NCBI RefSeq assembly: GCF_002091755.1
Contig: NZ_BDAI01000011.1
Location: 105,397 to 169,396, forward strand
Direction of reading: 5' to 3'
DNA length: 64,000 nt
Source: Pseudomonas nitroreducens NBRC 12694
GTDB lineage: Bacteria; Pseudomonadota; Gammaproteobacteria; Pseudomonadales; Pseudomonadaceae
Shown here: in pieces, positions 8,476 to 17,830 of the stretch
Layout: every line of letters starts with the position of its first letter
Numbering within the stretch: the first letter of the stretch is position 1
Program-made: the position numbers and the translations under genes
The notes under the pieces: generated by a model
The model's input: only the letters and a program-made list of their open reading frames with translations
Databases searched by the model: none
Told to the model about the DNA's origin: nothing

Positions 8476-9378
8476 TCACTCCCGCTCCATCCCCGCCCAA
8501 TCTGTCCCGTGCACCAGCACATCGCTCAGCGCCTGCGCGGCGCTGGACAACTGGTGCTCCGCCAGGCAGAACAGGCCAACGCGGCGCTCGATGCGCGGTT
8601 CCTCAAGCACCACGCAGCGCGCGCCCAACTCCTCCATCTGCTGCCGGCACAGACGCGGTACGGCGCTGACGCCCAGCCCCTCGGCGACCATCCGGCCCAC
8701 CGTCACCAACTGGTGGCTTTCGAACGCCACCGGCAGTCGACCATGCCGTGCCGCCAACTGGTCTTCCAGCAACAAGCGCACGGCTGACGGGCGCTGCAGG
8801 GTGATGAAGTGATCTTCCAGCAACTGCTCCCAGGTAATTCGCGCCTCATTCGCCAGCAGTGAATCCGCCGGCAGCACCGCGACGAAACGGTCGGTATAGA
8901 AGGGCGTGAAGGTCAGCCCGTCGAGACTGTCCGGTTCCAGTGCGATGCCCAGTTCCACACGGCGGTTGCGGACCATCTCCAGCACCTGCTCGTTGATCAC
9001 GTCGTGTACCGCCACATTCACCTTCGGGTGGCGATCACGGAAGGTGCGCAGCACGGCAGGCAGCAGGTTGCCGGCGAAGGAGGGCATGGCGGCGATGGAA
9101 ACCTTGCCCAGCTGCAAGGTGAAGTGCTGGTGCATCAGTTCTTCGGCGTTGTCCCAGTCCGCCAACAGGCGCCGTGCCACCGGCAGCAACGTCTCGCCTT
9201 CGGGTGTCAATGCCACGCTGCGCGTAGTGCGCACCAGCAACTGGCCGCCCAGGGATTCCTCCAGGCTCTTGATCGCCAGGCTCAGCGCCGGTTGCGACAG
9301 GTGCAGGCGCTCGCAGGCCTGGGCGAAGCTCAAGCTCTGGGCCACGGCGAGGAAGGCGCGCAGTTGCTTTACGGTCAT
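8476..9378 (-). CDS. dhcR: LysR-family regulator divergent to the CoA-transferase operon
   Basis: A LysR-type regulator of 300 residues with the usual N-terminal helix-turn-helix (LSFAQACERLHLSQPALSLAIKSLEESLG, read in two parts) and a periplasmic-binding-like effector domain. It is divergent from the CoA-transferase genes, the same arrangement as the DhcR regulator and dhcAB in P. aeruginosa. The inference is that it controls that operon in response to a 3-ketoacid or carnitine catabolite. The 122-base divergent spacer contains A/T-rich sequence around 9380-9425 (AAATCAATCGATTGG) suitable for LysR binding. The family is certain; the specific name is based on position. Confidence 0.75.
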   Translation of the reverse strand: MTVKQLRAFLAVAQSLSFAQACERLHLSQPALSLAIKSLEESLGGQLLVRTTRSVALTPEGETLLPVARRLLADWDNAEELMHQHFTLQLGKVSIAAMPSFAGNLLPAVLRTFRDRHPKVNVAVHDVINEQVLEMVRNRRVELGIALEPDSLDGLTFTPFYTDRFVAVLPADSLLANEARITWEQLLEDHFITLQRPSAVRLLLEDQLAARHGRLPVAFESHQLVTVGRMVAEGLGVSAVPRLCRQQMEELGARCVVLEEPRIERRVGLFCLAEHQLSSAAQALSDVLVHGTDWAGMERE

Positions 9379-9500
9379 TTATAAATACGCCAAATCAATC
9401 GATTGGAAAAACAAACTTAACAAATCAGTCTTTGCCGGTGAAGCTGCATTCGCTCTCTGACCGATGGGTCGGACATTCCAAATAAGAAAGAGGCAGCAAC

Positions 9501-10199
9501 ATGGCAGGACTCGACAAGCGTGTAGGCAGTTACGAGGAAGCCCTCGCCGGGCTCACCGACGACATGACGGTACTGGCCGGCGGTTTTGGCCTGTGCGGCA
9601 TCCCGGAGAACCTCATCGCGCAGATCCGCAAGCTGGGCGTGAAGGGCCTGACTGTGGTCTCCAACAACTGCGGCATCGACGGTTTCGGTCTCGGCGTGCT
9701 GCTGGAGGATCGGCAGATCCGCAAGATGATTGCCTCCTACGTTGGCGAAAATGCGTTGTTCGAGCAGCAACTGCTGTCCGGTGAACTGGAGGTCGAGCTG
9801 ACCCCGCAGGGCACCCTGGCGGAAAAACTCCGTGCCGGCGGCGCCGGCATCCCGGCCTTCTTCACCGCCACCGGCTACGGCACCCCGGTCGCCGATGGCA
9901 AGGAAGTGCGCGAGTTCGAGGGCCGCCACTACGTGATGGAACGCGCCATCACCGGTGACTTCGCCATCGTCAAGGGCTGGAAGGCCGACCACTATGGCAA
10001 CGTCATCTATCGCCACACTGCGCAGAACTTCAATCCCATCGTCGCCACCGCGGGCCGCATCACCGTCGTCGAAGTGGAAGAAATCGTCGAACCGGGCGAA
10101 CTGGACCCGACCCAGATCCACACCCCCGGCATCTACGTCGACCGCATCATTCAGGGAACCTTCGAAAAGCGTATCGAAAAACGCACCGTGCGTTCCTGA
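9501..10199 (+). CDS. dhcA: 3-oxoacid CoA-transferase subunit A
   Basis: The alpha subunit (232 residues) of a two-subunit CoA-transferase. It has the family motif GGFGLCGIPENLI near the N-terminus and NCGIDGFGLG and IPAFFTATGYGT further on. With the B subunit it would move CoA from succinyl-CoA or acetyl-CoA to acetoacetate or a related 3-ketoacid such as 3-dehydrocarnitine. A strong AAGAAAGAGGCAGCAAC ribosome site precedes the ATG. The neighbouring thiolase and short-chain fatty-acid permease support acetoacetate or butyrate use. The homologous pair is called dhcAB in P. aeruginosa and atoDA or scoAB elsewhere. Confidence 0.9.
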   Translation: MAGLDKRVGSYEEALAGLTDDMTVLAGGFGLCGIPENLIAQIRKLGVKGLTVVSNNCGIDGFGLGVLLEDRQIRKMIASYVGENALFEQQLLSGELEVELTPQGTLAEKLRAGGAGIPAFFTATGYGTPVADGKEVREFEGRHYVMERAITGDFAIVKGWKADHYGNVIYRHTAQNFNPIVATAGRITVVEVEEIVEPGELDPTQIHTPGIYVDRIIQGTFEKRIEKRTVRS

Positions 10200-10225
10200 G
10201 CCCACCGGACAAGAGAGACAAGAAG

Positions 10226-10882
10226 ATGGCATTGACCCGCGAACAAATGGCTCAGCGCGTGGCGCGCGAGCTGCAGGATGGCTTCTACGTGAACCTGGGC
10301 ATCGGCATCCCGACCCTGGTCGCCAACTACGTGCCCGAGGGCATGGAAGTGATGCTGCAATCGGAGAACGGCCTGCTCGGCATGGGTGCGTTCCCCACCG
10401 AGGACAGCGTCGACGCCGACATGATCAACGCCGGCAAGCAGACCGTGACCGCGGTGAAGGGCGCGTCGATCTTCGACTCCGCGCAATCCTTCGCGATGAT
10501 CCGTGGCGGCCACGTCGACCTCACCGTGCTGGGCGCTTTCGAGGTGGACGTACAGGGCAACATCGCCTCCTGGATGATTCCCGGCAAGCTGGTGAAAGGC
10601 ATGGGCGGCGCCATGGACCTGGTGGCCGGCGCGGACAACATCATCGTCACCATGACCCACGCCTCCAAGGACGGTGAATCCAAGCTGCTGGAACGCTGCT
10701 CGCTGCCGCTGACCGGCGCCGGCTGCATCCGCAAGGTGCTCACCGATCTGGCCTACCTGGAGATCGAGGACGGCGCCTTCATCCTGCGCGAGACCGCGCC
10801 GGGCGTGAGCGTTGCCGAGATCGCCGAGAAGACCGCCGGCCGCCTGATCGTGCCGGACGATGTGAAGGAAATGACCTTCTGA
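10226..10882 (+). CDS. dhcB: 3-oxoacid CoA-transferase subunit B
   Basis: The beta subunit (218 residues), 26 bases after subunit A. It carries the catalytic Glu in the motif QSENGLLGMG, and GIGIPTLVANYVPEG near the N-terminus. The active enzyme forms a glutamyl-CoA intermediate on this subunit, as known for the family. It lies in the operon between dhcA and atoB and is expected to be cytoplasmic. All the conserved landmarks are present, so it looks intact. Confidence 0.92.
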   Translation: MALTREQMAQRVARELQDGFYVNLGIGIPTLVANYVPEGMEVMLQSENGLLGMGAFPTEDSVDADMINAGKQTVTAVKGASIFDSAQSFAMIRGGHVDLTVLGAFEVDVQGNIASWMIPGKLVKGMGGAMDLVAGADNIIVTMTHASKDGESKLLERCSLPLTGAGCIRKVLTDLAYLEIEDGAFILRETAPGVSVAEIAEKTAGRLIVPDDVKEMTF

Positions 10883-10979
10883 GTTATCCCGCGCTTCCCG
10901 CTCCCCAACCCTGGCTACGCGCCCCGCTCCGAAGGGAGAGGGGGGGAGAGGGCAGCCCAAGCCTTCCGGAGAATGATCC

Positions 10980-12161
10980 ATGCAAGACGTAGTGATAGTC
11001 GCCGCCACCCGCACCGCCATCGGCGCCTTCCAGGGCAGCCTGGCGAATATTCCCGCCCATGAACTGGGCAGCCTGGTGATCCGCTCGCTGCTCGAACGCA
11101 GCGGCGTGAAGCCGGACCAGATCGATGAAGTGATCCTCGGCCAGGTACTCACCGCCGGCGCCGGACAGAACCCCGCGCGCCAGGCGTCCATCGGTGCTGG
11201 TCTGCCGGTTGAAGTACCCGCGATGACCATCAACAAGCTCTGCGGTTCGGGCCTGAAATCGCTGTTCCTCGGCGTCCAGGCGATCCGCTGTGGCGACGCC
11301 GACGTGGTGATCGCCGGCGGCCAGGAAAGCATGAGCCTGGCGCCCTATGTACTGCCCAAGGCCCGTACCGGCCTGCGCATGGGTCACGCAGAACTGCAGG
11401 ACACCTTGCTGCGCGATGGCCTGATCGATGCCTTCAACGACTACCACATGGGCATCACCGCCGAGAACCTGGCGGAGAAGTTCGGCATCAGCCGTGAAGC
11501 CCAGGACGCCTTCGCCGCGCAGTCCCAGCTCAAGGCCGCCTCGGCCATTGAAGCCGGGCGCTTCAAGGACGAGATCACCCCGGTGCTGATTCCCCAGCGC
11601 AAGGGCGAGCCGCTGTCCTTCGACACCGACGAGCAGCCGCGCGCCGGCACCACTGCCGAGTCCCTGGCCAAGCTCAAGCCGGCCTTCAAGAAGGACGGCA
11701 CCGTCACCGCCGGCAACGCCTCCACCCTCAACGATGGCGCCGCCGCCGTGCTGCTGATGAGCGCCGAGCGCGCACGCAGTCTGAACCTGCCGGTTCTGGC
11801 GCGTATCCAAGCCTATGCCAGCAGCGGCGTCGACCCGTCGATCATGGGTATCGCCCCGGTGACCGCGACCCGCAGCTGCCTGGAAAAGGCCGGCTGGAGT
11901 CTCGACGACGTCGAGCTTATCGAGGCCAACGAAGCTTTCGCTGCGCAGGCCCTGTCGGTCGGCAAGGAGCTGGGCTGGAACGCCGAGAAGGTCAACGTCA
12001 ACGGCGGCGCCGTCGCCCTTGGCCACCCAATCGGTGCTTCCGGCGCTCGCGTATTGGTGACCCTGCTCCACGAAATGCTCCGCCGCGATGCGAAGAAGGG
12101 CCTGGCGACCCTGTGCATCGGCGGTGGCCAGGGTGTCGCCATGGCCCTCGTCCGGGACTGA
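10980..12161 (+). CDS. atoB: Acetyl-CoA acetyltransferase (thiolase)
   Basis: A biosynthetic-type thiolase II of 393 residues, the normal family size. The acyl-accepting Cys is in NKLCGSGLKS, the catalytic His in GHPIGASGAR and the second Cys in LCIGGGQG. It would cleave acetoacetyl-CoA to two acetyl-CoA in degradation. It follows the CoA-transferase genes after a 97-base spacer that contains a G-rich hairpin repeat (GAAGGGAGAGGGGGGGAGAG, 10932-10951). The three genes together convert acetoacetate, also a product of homogentisate breakdown, to acetyl-CoA. Confidence 0.94.
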   Translation: MQDVVIVAATRTAIGAFQGSLANIPAHELGSLVIRSLLERSGVKPDQIDEVILGQVLTAGAGQNPARQASIGAGLPVEVPAMTINKLCGSGLKSLFLGVQAIRCGDADVVIAGGQESMSLAPYVLPKARTGLRMGHAELQDTLLRDGLIDAFNDYHMGITAENLAEKFGISREAQDAFAAQSQLKAASAIEAGRFKDEITPVLIPQRKGEPLSFDTDEQPRAGTTAESLAKLKPAFKKDGTVTAGNASTLNDGAAAVLLMSAERARSLNLPVLARIQAYASSGVDPSIMGIAPVTATRSCLEKAGWSLDDVELIEANEAFAAQALSVGKELGWNAEKVNVNGGAVALGHPIGASGARVLVTLLHEMLRRDAKKGLATLCIGGGQGVAMALVRD

Positions 12162-12312
12162 GGCGCGCGACTAACGACCTATTGGCGAGCGCCGGGCGGC
12201 ATGTAGCAATGCTGCTCTGGCAGGCGGGATGGGAGGTGGGCACACCGACAGACGACATCCCGCCGCGGTTTTCGGCGTCCCCCCGGTGCCGGCAAACCCT
12301 TGCGTCACCGCT

Positions 12313-12338
12313 CGGCCCCACGCAGGCCGGGCGGTTTT
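12313..12338 (+). terminator. Possible terminator after atoB
   Basis: CGGCC (12313-12317) can pair with GGCCG (12325-12329), and a T-rich tail GGCGGTTTTTCTG follows. The stem is short, so termination before atoE is uncertain. Confidence 0.4.
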
Positions 12339-12417
12339 TCTGTTTTTGAACACCGCACCATTGCCACAACGAGCTCATCCGAATTGAGCCATGACAAGAA
12401 CAATGAGGTAGACCATT

Positions 12418-13857
12418 ATGACTTCCCACGTGCACACCCCCGGCACTGCCTTGCAGGACAGCCGCTCCGCGCGCTTCGCCATGGCCTGTTCCAACTGGGC
12501 CGAACGCTGGTTCCCCGACTCCTGGGTCTTCGCCGCACTGGCGGTGCTGATCGTCACCGTCGCCGCGCTGGCCATCGGCGCGCCGGCCACGGAGACCGCC
12601 AAGGCCTTTGGTGACGGCTTCTGGAGCCTGATTCCCTTCACCATGCAGATGGCCTTCGTGGTCATCGGCGGTTACGTGGTTGCCAGCTCCGGCCCGGCTT
12701 CCAGGCTCATCGACCTGTTCGCCCGCGTGCCGAAGAACGGCCGCTCGGCGGTGGCCTGGGTCGCGCTGATCTCCATGGTCGCTTCGCTGCTCAACTGGGG
12801 CCTGTCCCTGGTGTTCGGCGGCCTGCTGGTGCGCGCACTGGCTCGCCGCGAAGACCTGAAGATGGACTACCGCGCCGCTGGTGCAGCCGCCTACCTGGGC
12901 CTGGGCGCGGTATGGGCGCTGGGCCTGTCGTCGTCCGCCGCGCAGTTGCAGGCCAACCCGGCCAGCCTGCCGCCGTCGATCCTGGCGATCACCGGCGTCA
13001 TCCCGTTCACCGAGACCATCTTTCTCTGGCAATCCGGCGTGATGCTGCTGGCCCTGGTGCTGATGTCGCTGGTGATCGCCTACATGACCGCACCCGGCGC
13101 CGGCAGCGCCCGCGATGCCAAGGCCTGCGGCGTGGACGTCAGCTTCACCCCGCCCAGCGCGCCGAAGGCAACCCGCCCGGGCGAGTGGCTGGAGCACAGC
13201 CCGCTGCTGATCCTGATGCTGGTGGCCCTGGCCGGTGGCTGGCTGGTCCACGAGTTCAGCACCAAGCCGGCGATCACCGCGATCTCCGGGCTGAATACCT
13301 ACAACCTGCTGTTCATCATGGCCGGCGCGCTGTTGCACTGGCGCCCGCGCAACTTCCTTGATGCTGTCGCCCGCGCCGTGCCGACCACCACCGGTGTGCT
13401 GATCCAGTTCCCGTTGTATGGCTCTATCGCTGCGATCCTGACCACGGTGAAGGGCGGCGACGGCTCGACCATCGCCCACCATATCTCCACCTTCTTCGTG
13501 CAGATCGCCTCCCACGATACCTATGCGCTGCTCATGGGCGTGTACTCGGCGGTGCTGGGCTTCTTCATCCCGTCCGGCGGCGGCAAGTGGATCATCGAGG
13601 CGCCCTACGTGATGCAGGTGGCCAACGAGCTGCAATACCACCTGGGCTGGGCGGTGCAGATCTACAACGCCGCCGAGGCGCTGCCGAACCTGATCAACCC
13701 GTTCTACATGCTGCCGTTGCTGGGTGTGCTGGGCCTGAAGGCCCGCGACCTGATCGGCTTCAGCTTCGTCCAGTTGCTGGTGCACATCCCGCTGGTGCTG
13801 TTCCTGCTCTGGGCGCTGGGCACCACCCTGCAGTACCTGCCGCCGGTCCAGCCGTAA
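12418..13857 (+). CDS. atoE: AtoE-type short-chain fatty acid transporter
   Basis: An integral membrane protein of 479 residues with around 12 hydrophobic segments, matching the AtoE short-chain fatty acid transporter family. Landmarks include FIPSGGGKWIIEAPYVMQVA and the repeated LNWGLSLVFGGLL region. It would bring acetoacetate, butyrate or a similar short acid into the cell for the CoA-transferase upstream. The order (LysR, CoA-transferase A/B, thiolase, AtoE) is the same as in P. aeruginosa. A 256-base gap separates it from atoB, so it may have its own promoter. A strong terminator follows. Confidence 0.9.
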   Translation: MTSHVHTPGTALQDSRSARFAMACSNWAERWFPDSWVFAALAVLIVTVAALAIGAPATETAKAFGDGFWSLIPFTMQMAFVVIGGYVVASSGPASRLIDLFARVPKNGRSAVAWVALISMVASLLNWGLSLVFGGLLVRALARREDLKMDYRAAGAAAYLGLGAVWALGLSSSAAQLQANPASLPPSILAITGVIPFTETIFLWQSGVMLLALVLMSLVIAYMTAPGAGSARDAKACGVDVSFTPPSAPKATRPGEWLEHSPLLILMLVALAGGWLVHEFSTKPAITAISGLNTYNLLFIMAGALLHWRPRNFLDAVARAVPTTTGVLIQFPLYGSIAAILTTVKGGDGSTIAHHISTFFVQIASHDTYALLMGVYSAVLGFFIPSGGGKWIIEAPYVMQVANELQYHLGWAVQIYNAAEALPNLINPFYMLPLLGVLGLKARDLIGFSFVQLLVHIPLVLFLLWALGTTLQYLPPVQP

Positions 13858-13883
13858 CCACGCATTCGGTTCCGGCAGCAGCA

Positions 13884-13915
13884 AGCCCGGATGTCGCAAG
13901 ACATCCGGGCTTTTT
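13884..13915. terminator. Bidirectional terminator between atoE and a LysR gene
   Basis: AGCCCGGATGTC and GACATCCGGGCT form a 12-base perfect stem around GCAA, followed by TTTTT on the plus strand and preceded by CAA on the other side. It lies between convergent genes. Confidence 0.9.
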
Positions 13916-13920
13916 CATGG

Positions 13921-14841
13921 TCAGCCGCGGCTGATTTCCACTGGGCCCAGCACGCGGGCGTCCAGGTGCTCGCCGCTGAGCTGCGCGGCATCCTGGTCGA
14001 ACACTTCGCGCAGCCAGTCGCTGACGGCCTGGAAGCGGCCGATGCGGCCGGCGTCGCGGTGGCTGAGCAGCCAGATTTCCCGCATGACCACCGGCCCGGA
14101 CAGCCGCACCAACCCTTCGCGATCACCGAGGATGCACGGCAGCAGGGCCATGCCCAGGCCGCTCTGGCAGGCATGGATCAGCGTGGTTACGCTGCTGGCG
14201 CGCAGGGCGAAGCCGGCGCCGGGGGCGAAGCGCCGCACCCAGGCCATCTCCGGCGTATCGTCGAGTTCCTCGCCGTAGCCCAGCCAGGCCTGCTGTGGCC
14301 ACAGCTCCACCGGCACGCGGGAAAAGGACGTGGCCGCGTACACGGCAAAACCGATGTCGGCGACCTTGCGCATCACCAGTGCGGCGTCTTCCGCCGGGCG
14401 TGCCAGGCGTAGCGCGAAGTCGGCCTCGCGACGGGTGAAGGACAACGAACGGTTCGCCGGGATCAGCTGCAACTGCAGGCTCGGGTAGGTGCGCGCCAGA
14501 TGGGGCATGTGCTGCACCAGCCAGTGGCTGAAGAGGAAGTCCACCGCCGTGATGCGCACGCTGCCGCTGATGGCGCTGGCTTCGTCGCGGGTCTCCAGCA
14601 GCATGCTCTGCACATCGCCGAGGATGCGCTCGGCATGGCTGAGAAAGGCCTCGCCGGCGTCGGTGGCCTTGTAGCCGGCGTTGTCGCGAATGAACAGCCG
14701 CGTCTGCAGCGCGGCTTCCGCCGCCACCAGGCGCCGGCTCATGGTCGAGGGATCGACGCCCAGGGCGCGGCCGGCGGCGCTCATGCTGCCGTGGCGGGCG
14801 AGGGCGAGGAGGATCGGAATGTCGTTCCAGTCGAAGTTCAT
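13921..14841 (-). CDS. LysR-family transcriptional regulator
   Basis: A LysR-type regulator of 306 residues starting MNFDWNDIPILLALARHGSM. The helix-turn-helix is in MSAAGRALGVDPSTMSRRLV, and the C-terminal effector-binding domain starts near residue 90. The start at 14841 is chosen because it gives the canonical LysR N-terminus; the open frame extends further upstream with atypical sequence. It lies 19 bases downstream of the isochorismatase-like gene on the same strand, so the two may be co-transcribed. The target genes are unknown. Confidence 0.88.
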   Translation of the reverse strand: MNFDWNDIPILLALARHGSMSAAGRALGVDPSTMSRRLVAAEAALQTRLFIRDNAGYKATDAGEAFLSHAERILGDVQSMLLETRDEASAISGSVRITAVDFLFSHWLVQHMPHLARTYPSLQLQLIPANRSLSFTRREADFALRLARPAEDAALVMRKVADIGFAVYAATSFSRVPVELWPQQAWLGYGEELDDTPEMAWVRRFAPGAGFALRASSVTTLIHACQSGLGMALLPCILGDREGLVRLSGPVVMREIWLLSHRDAGRIGRFQAVSDWLREVFDQDAAQLSGEHLDARVLGPVEISRG

Positions 14842-14860
14842 GGCTATCTCGTGGCGGGCT

Positions 14861-15388
14861 TCAGAAGTGCACGTCGGCAGTTGCCACGACCGTGGCGCGC
14901 GGGCCGAAACTGCTGATGCTGCCCAGCACCGCATTGTGGTGCGCGGTGATCTGCGCGGCGCTGAGCACGGCGTTGTCGACGGTGGAATGGGCATCGCCCA
15001 CCAGCGTCACCGCATAGCCCTGGGCCAGGGCGCGGCGGGTGGTGGTATCGACGCAGTAGTCGCTCTGCAGGCCGCAGATCACCAGGTGATCGATGCCACG
15101 TGAATGCAGGTGTTCGCCCAGGTCGGTGCGCAGGAAGGAGTCCGGGGTGGTCTTGCGCACCTTCAGGTCGGAGTGATGGGTGAGCAGGCGCGGTTCCAGC
15201 TGCCAGCCGGCGCTGCCATACTGCAGATCGTCATCCTCGTGCTGCACCAGCAGCACCGGCACGCCGGCCTCGCGCGCCGAGTGGCTCAGGCTGTTGATGC
15301 GCTGCAGCACGTTGTCGATGTCGAAACAGGCGAAGTCGCCGGTGCACAGGTCGGACTGGACGTCGATGATCAGCAGGGCGGTGCTCAT
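14861..15388 (-). CDS. Isochorismatase-family cysteine hydrolase
   Basis: A 175-residue alpha/beta hydrolase of the isochorismatase/nicotinamidase superfamily. The catalytic Asp is in ALLIIDVQSDL, Lys in VRKTTPDSFL and the nucleophile Cys in CGLQSDYCVDTT. It opens with MSTALLIIDVQ, the usual family start, chosen over a much longer open frame. Substrates in this family include nicotinamide, isochorismate, N-carbamoyl compounds and peroxyureidoacrylate; nothing here fixes which. It is divergent from pqqF with a 144-base spacer and co-oriented with a LysR gene. Confidence 0.88.
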   Translation of the reverse strand: MSTALLIIDVQSDLCTGDFACFDIDNVLQRINSLSHSAREAGVPVLLVQHEDDDLQYGSAGWQLEPRLLTHHSDLKVRKTTPDSFLRTDLGEHLHSRGIDHLVICGLQSDYCVDTTTRRALAQGYAVTLVGDAHSTVDNAVLSAAQITAHHNAVLGSISSFGPRATVVATADVHF

Positions 15389-15532
15389 GGCGGGAAAATT
15401 CCGAAGGGGCGGTGAAGCTGGGAATGGTAGCCGCCCGAGTGCGGCGGGCCAATGCCGGCGGACATTTGCTGCCAAAGCCGTATTTCCCTTTGCCCCGGCT
15501 TGGGCGATGGTGTCGGCCATGAACCGGACCGG

Positions 15533-17830
15533 ATGTCGATGAACAATCTCCCCGCCAAGACCCTGATTCTCGCCAACGGCCTGCGTGCCACTGTCATTCA
15601 TGCTCCCGGCGCCAGCCACGCCGCTGCGCTGCTGCGCATTGCCCGTGGCAGCCACGACGAGCCCGAAGCCTTTCCCGGCCTTGCGCATTTCACCGAACAC
15701 CTGCTGTTCCTCTGCGGCGAACGCTTCGTCGAGGGTGAGCGACTGATGCCCTGGGTGCAGGCGCGCGGAGGGCGGGTCAACGCCAGCACCCGCGCGCGGC
15801 AGACCGACTACTTCTTCGAGGTGCCGGCCGATGCACTGGGGGACGGATTGGCACGCCTGCTGGACATGCTCGCGCGACCACGCCTGGATGAAGCCGTGCA
15901 GGTGGCCGAACGCGAAGTGCTGGAGGCCGAGTTTCTTGCCCGCGGCCGCGATCCCGATACCCTGATCGACGCCGCCCTGGCCTTGGCGGTGGCGCCGGGG
16001 CACGCGCTGGGGCGCTTCGTGGCCGGCCGGCGCGACACCTTGAAGGTGGAAAGCGCCGAGTTCCAGCAGGCGCTGCGTGATTTCATCCGCTCCTGCCAGG
16101 TCGGCGGTGCGCTGGAACTCTGGTTGCAGGGCCCGCAAACACTGGAAGAGCTGGCGATACTGGCGGAGCGTGAAGGGAGTGTGTTTCCCCTGGGCGCGGC
16201 CGTTGCAAGCACTGGCCGGGAATCCCTTCTGCCGCTCAGCGGTGAGGAGCTGAAACTGCGCCTGCCGGGCGCGCCACGGCTGGTCCTGGCATTCGCCCTG
16301 GATGGCATGGAGGGCGAGGGCGGCGCGCTGCTGGAGCAACTGCAGGGCTGGCTGGCCGACGAGGCGCCCGGCTCGCTGCTGGCCTGCCTGGGGCAGAACG
16401 GGCTGGCCGACAGTGCTCGTGCGCGCCTGAGTCGCTTCGCCGACGGCCAGGCGTTGCTGCGTTTCGATTTCGAACTGGCCGAAGCGTCCACGGCCGATCT
16501 CGTGGAGTCGGCCTTTCTCTCCTGGTTGGAGGCGCTGCGCAAGTTGCCGGCGGATGTGCTCGCCGCTGCGCCTGCCGATGGGGCAACGGGGTCATTGGCG
16601 CAGTTGCAGCGCAGAGCGCGCAGCGACGCGTCATCGGTCTGGCTCGGCCAATTGGTGGCGTCGCGAATGATCCGCCTGCTGGCCTCGGAGTTGGTGATCG
16701 GCGAATCCCTGACCTCGGCCGGCTTCATTCTCGACGTCGTGCGCTGCGCGAAGCGCGCCGCCGAACCGCTGCGTGCCGAGCCCTGGTCCTTTACACCGAC
16801 GCAGCTTCCGGCCGACAGCGAGCCAGCGGCCCTGCACCTGCGCTGGCGCTTCCCCCAGGCGCCGGGTCGACAGGCCTTCCTCAGTGCCCGGCAGGTGTTG
16901 CGCCCGTTGGCTGGCGCGGCGCGGCACGAAGGTGTCACGCTGCGCCTGGAAGCCCTGGAAAGTGACTGGGCGCTGCTGCTGTCCGGCGCCAGAAACCAGC
17001 TCGCCGACCTAGCCGAGTGCGCTATCAATGCCCTCCAGCATCCTCCAGCCGCAGTACTGGGGCAGGGCGCGCGCCTGCTGGCGGCCGAACGCCGTCGCCG
17101 CGAAGGCGAAATGCCCATCCGTCAATTGATCGACCTGCTGCCGCAGGTGCTGGCGGGGGACAGCGAAGCGCTGCCGGACTGGTCGGCTGCTCACTGGGAC
17201 GCCCTGGCCCTGGGTATCGAGTTGCCGGATACCCTGGCCGATCACTCGAGCGCCAGCCCGCTGCCACCGCGCAGCGGGCCGCCCGGCCGTCACCGCCAGG
17301 TGCTGGAGATGCCGGGCGAAGCAGCGTTGCTGCTGTTCTGCCCACTGGTGTCCCGCTCGGTGGCGGACGAAGCCGCGTGGCGCCTGTTGGCGCGTGTGCT
17401 GGAGCCGGCTTTCTTCCATTGGCTGCGCGGTGAACGGCAGCTGGCTTATGCGCTGTACTGTGGTTTCCGCCAGATAGGCATGCGGCGCGGCATCCTCTTC
17501 GCAGTGCAGTCGCCGTTGCTCTCGGCTGTTGAATTGCAGGCCGAGGTGGACAGCTTCCTCTACCAGCAGGGCGAGGCCCTGCTGCGCATCGACCCGCAGC
17601 GTGTCGACAGTCTGCGTGCTTCGCTGGCTGCCGAACTGGCCCGCGCGCCGGGCGATTTCGCCGAGCGTCTGCAGCAGGCCTGGCATGACCAGTTGGCGGG
17701 TGTCCTACCGCCTCACCGGGCACTCATGGCCGAGGCCCTGGAGAGCCTTTGCGGCACCGAGCTACGCGCCGCGCATTCCGCGCTGACCTCTGCCCAGGGC
17801 GGCCACTGGCTGCTGCTCAGCCGCGCCTGA
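15533..17830 (+). CDS. pqqF: PqqF, M16-family metallopeptidase of PQQ biosynthesis
   Basis: A 765-residue inverzincin-type M16 peptidase. The zinc site is HFTEH (residues 52-56), and Glu133 sits 76 residues further on at the spacing expected for the third ligand. Length and N-terminal pattern match PqqF, which is known to help release the cross-linked Glu-Tyr from PqqA. The pqqABCDE genes are not next to it and no PqqA-like short peptide is seen downstream to 18134. I used ATG 15533; ATG 15539 is equally possible as neither has a strong Shine-Dalgarno. It sits in a window otherwise rich in PQQ-linked alcohol oxidation genes. Confidence 0.9.
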   Translation: MSMNNLPAKTLILANGLRATVIHAPGASHAAALLRIARGSHDEPEAFPGLAHFTEHLLFLCGERFVEGERLMPWVQARGGRVNASTRARQTDYFFEVPADALGDGLARLLDMLARPRLDEAVQVAEREVLEAEFLARGRDPDTLIDAALALAVAPGHALGRFVAGRRDTLKVESAEFQQALRDFIRSCQVGGALELWLQGPQTLEELAILAEREGSVFPLGAAVASTGRESLLPLSGEELKLRLPGAPRLVLAFALDGMEGEGGALLEQLQGWLADEAPGSLLACLGQNGLADSARARLSRFADGQALLRFDFELAEASTADLVESAFLSWLEALRKLPADVLAAAPADGATGSLAQLQRRARSDASSVWLGQLVASRMIRLLASELVIGESLTSAGFILDVVRCAKRAAEPLRAEPWSFTPTQLPADSEPAALHLRWRFPQAPGRQAFLSARQVLRPLAGAARHEGVTLRLEALESDWALLLSGARNQLADLAECAINALQHPPAAVLGQGARLLAAERRRREGEMPIRQLIDLLPQVLAGDSEALPDWSAAHWDALALGIELPDTLADHSSASPLPPRSGPPGRHRQVLEMPGEAALLLFCPLVSRSVADEAAWRLLARVLEPAFFHWLRGERQLAYALYCGFRQIGMRRGILFAVQSPLLSAVELQAEVDSFLYQQGEALLRIDPQRVDSLRASLAAELARAPGDFAERLQQAWHDQLAGVLPPHRALMAEALESLCGTELRAAHSALTSAQGGHWLLLSRA

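Noticed and set aside
11998..13899. A 633-codon open frame on the minus strand over atoE
   Set aside because: It lies antisense to the AtoE transporter, contains His/Gln/Arg-rich low-complexity sequence and crosses into the adjacent thiolase end.
15389..16339. N-terminal extension of the isochorismatase frame across the pqqF start
   Set aside because: The extra ~315 residues overlap pqqF in antisense and have no family match; the canonical isochorismatase start MSTALLIIDVQ is at 15388.
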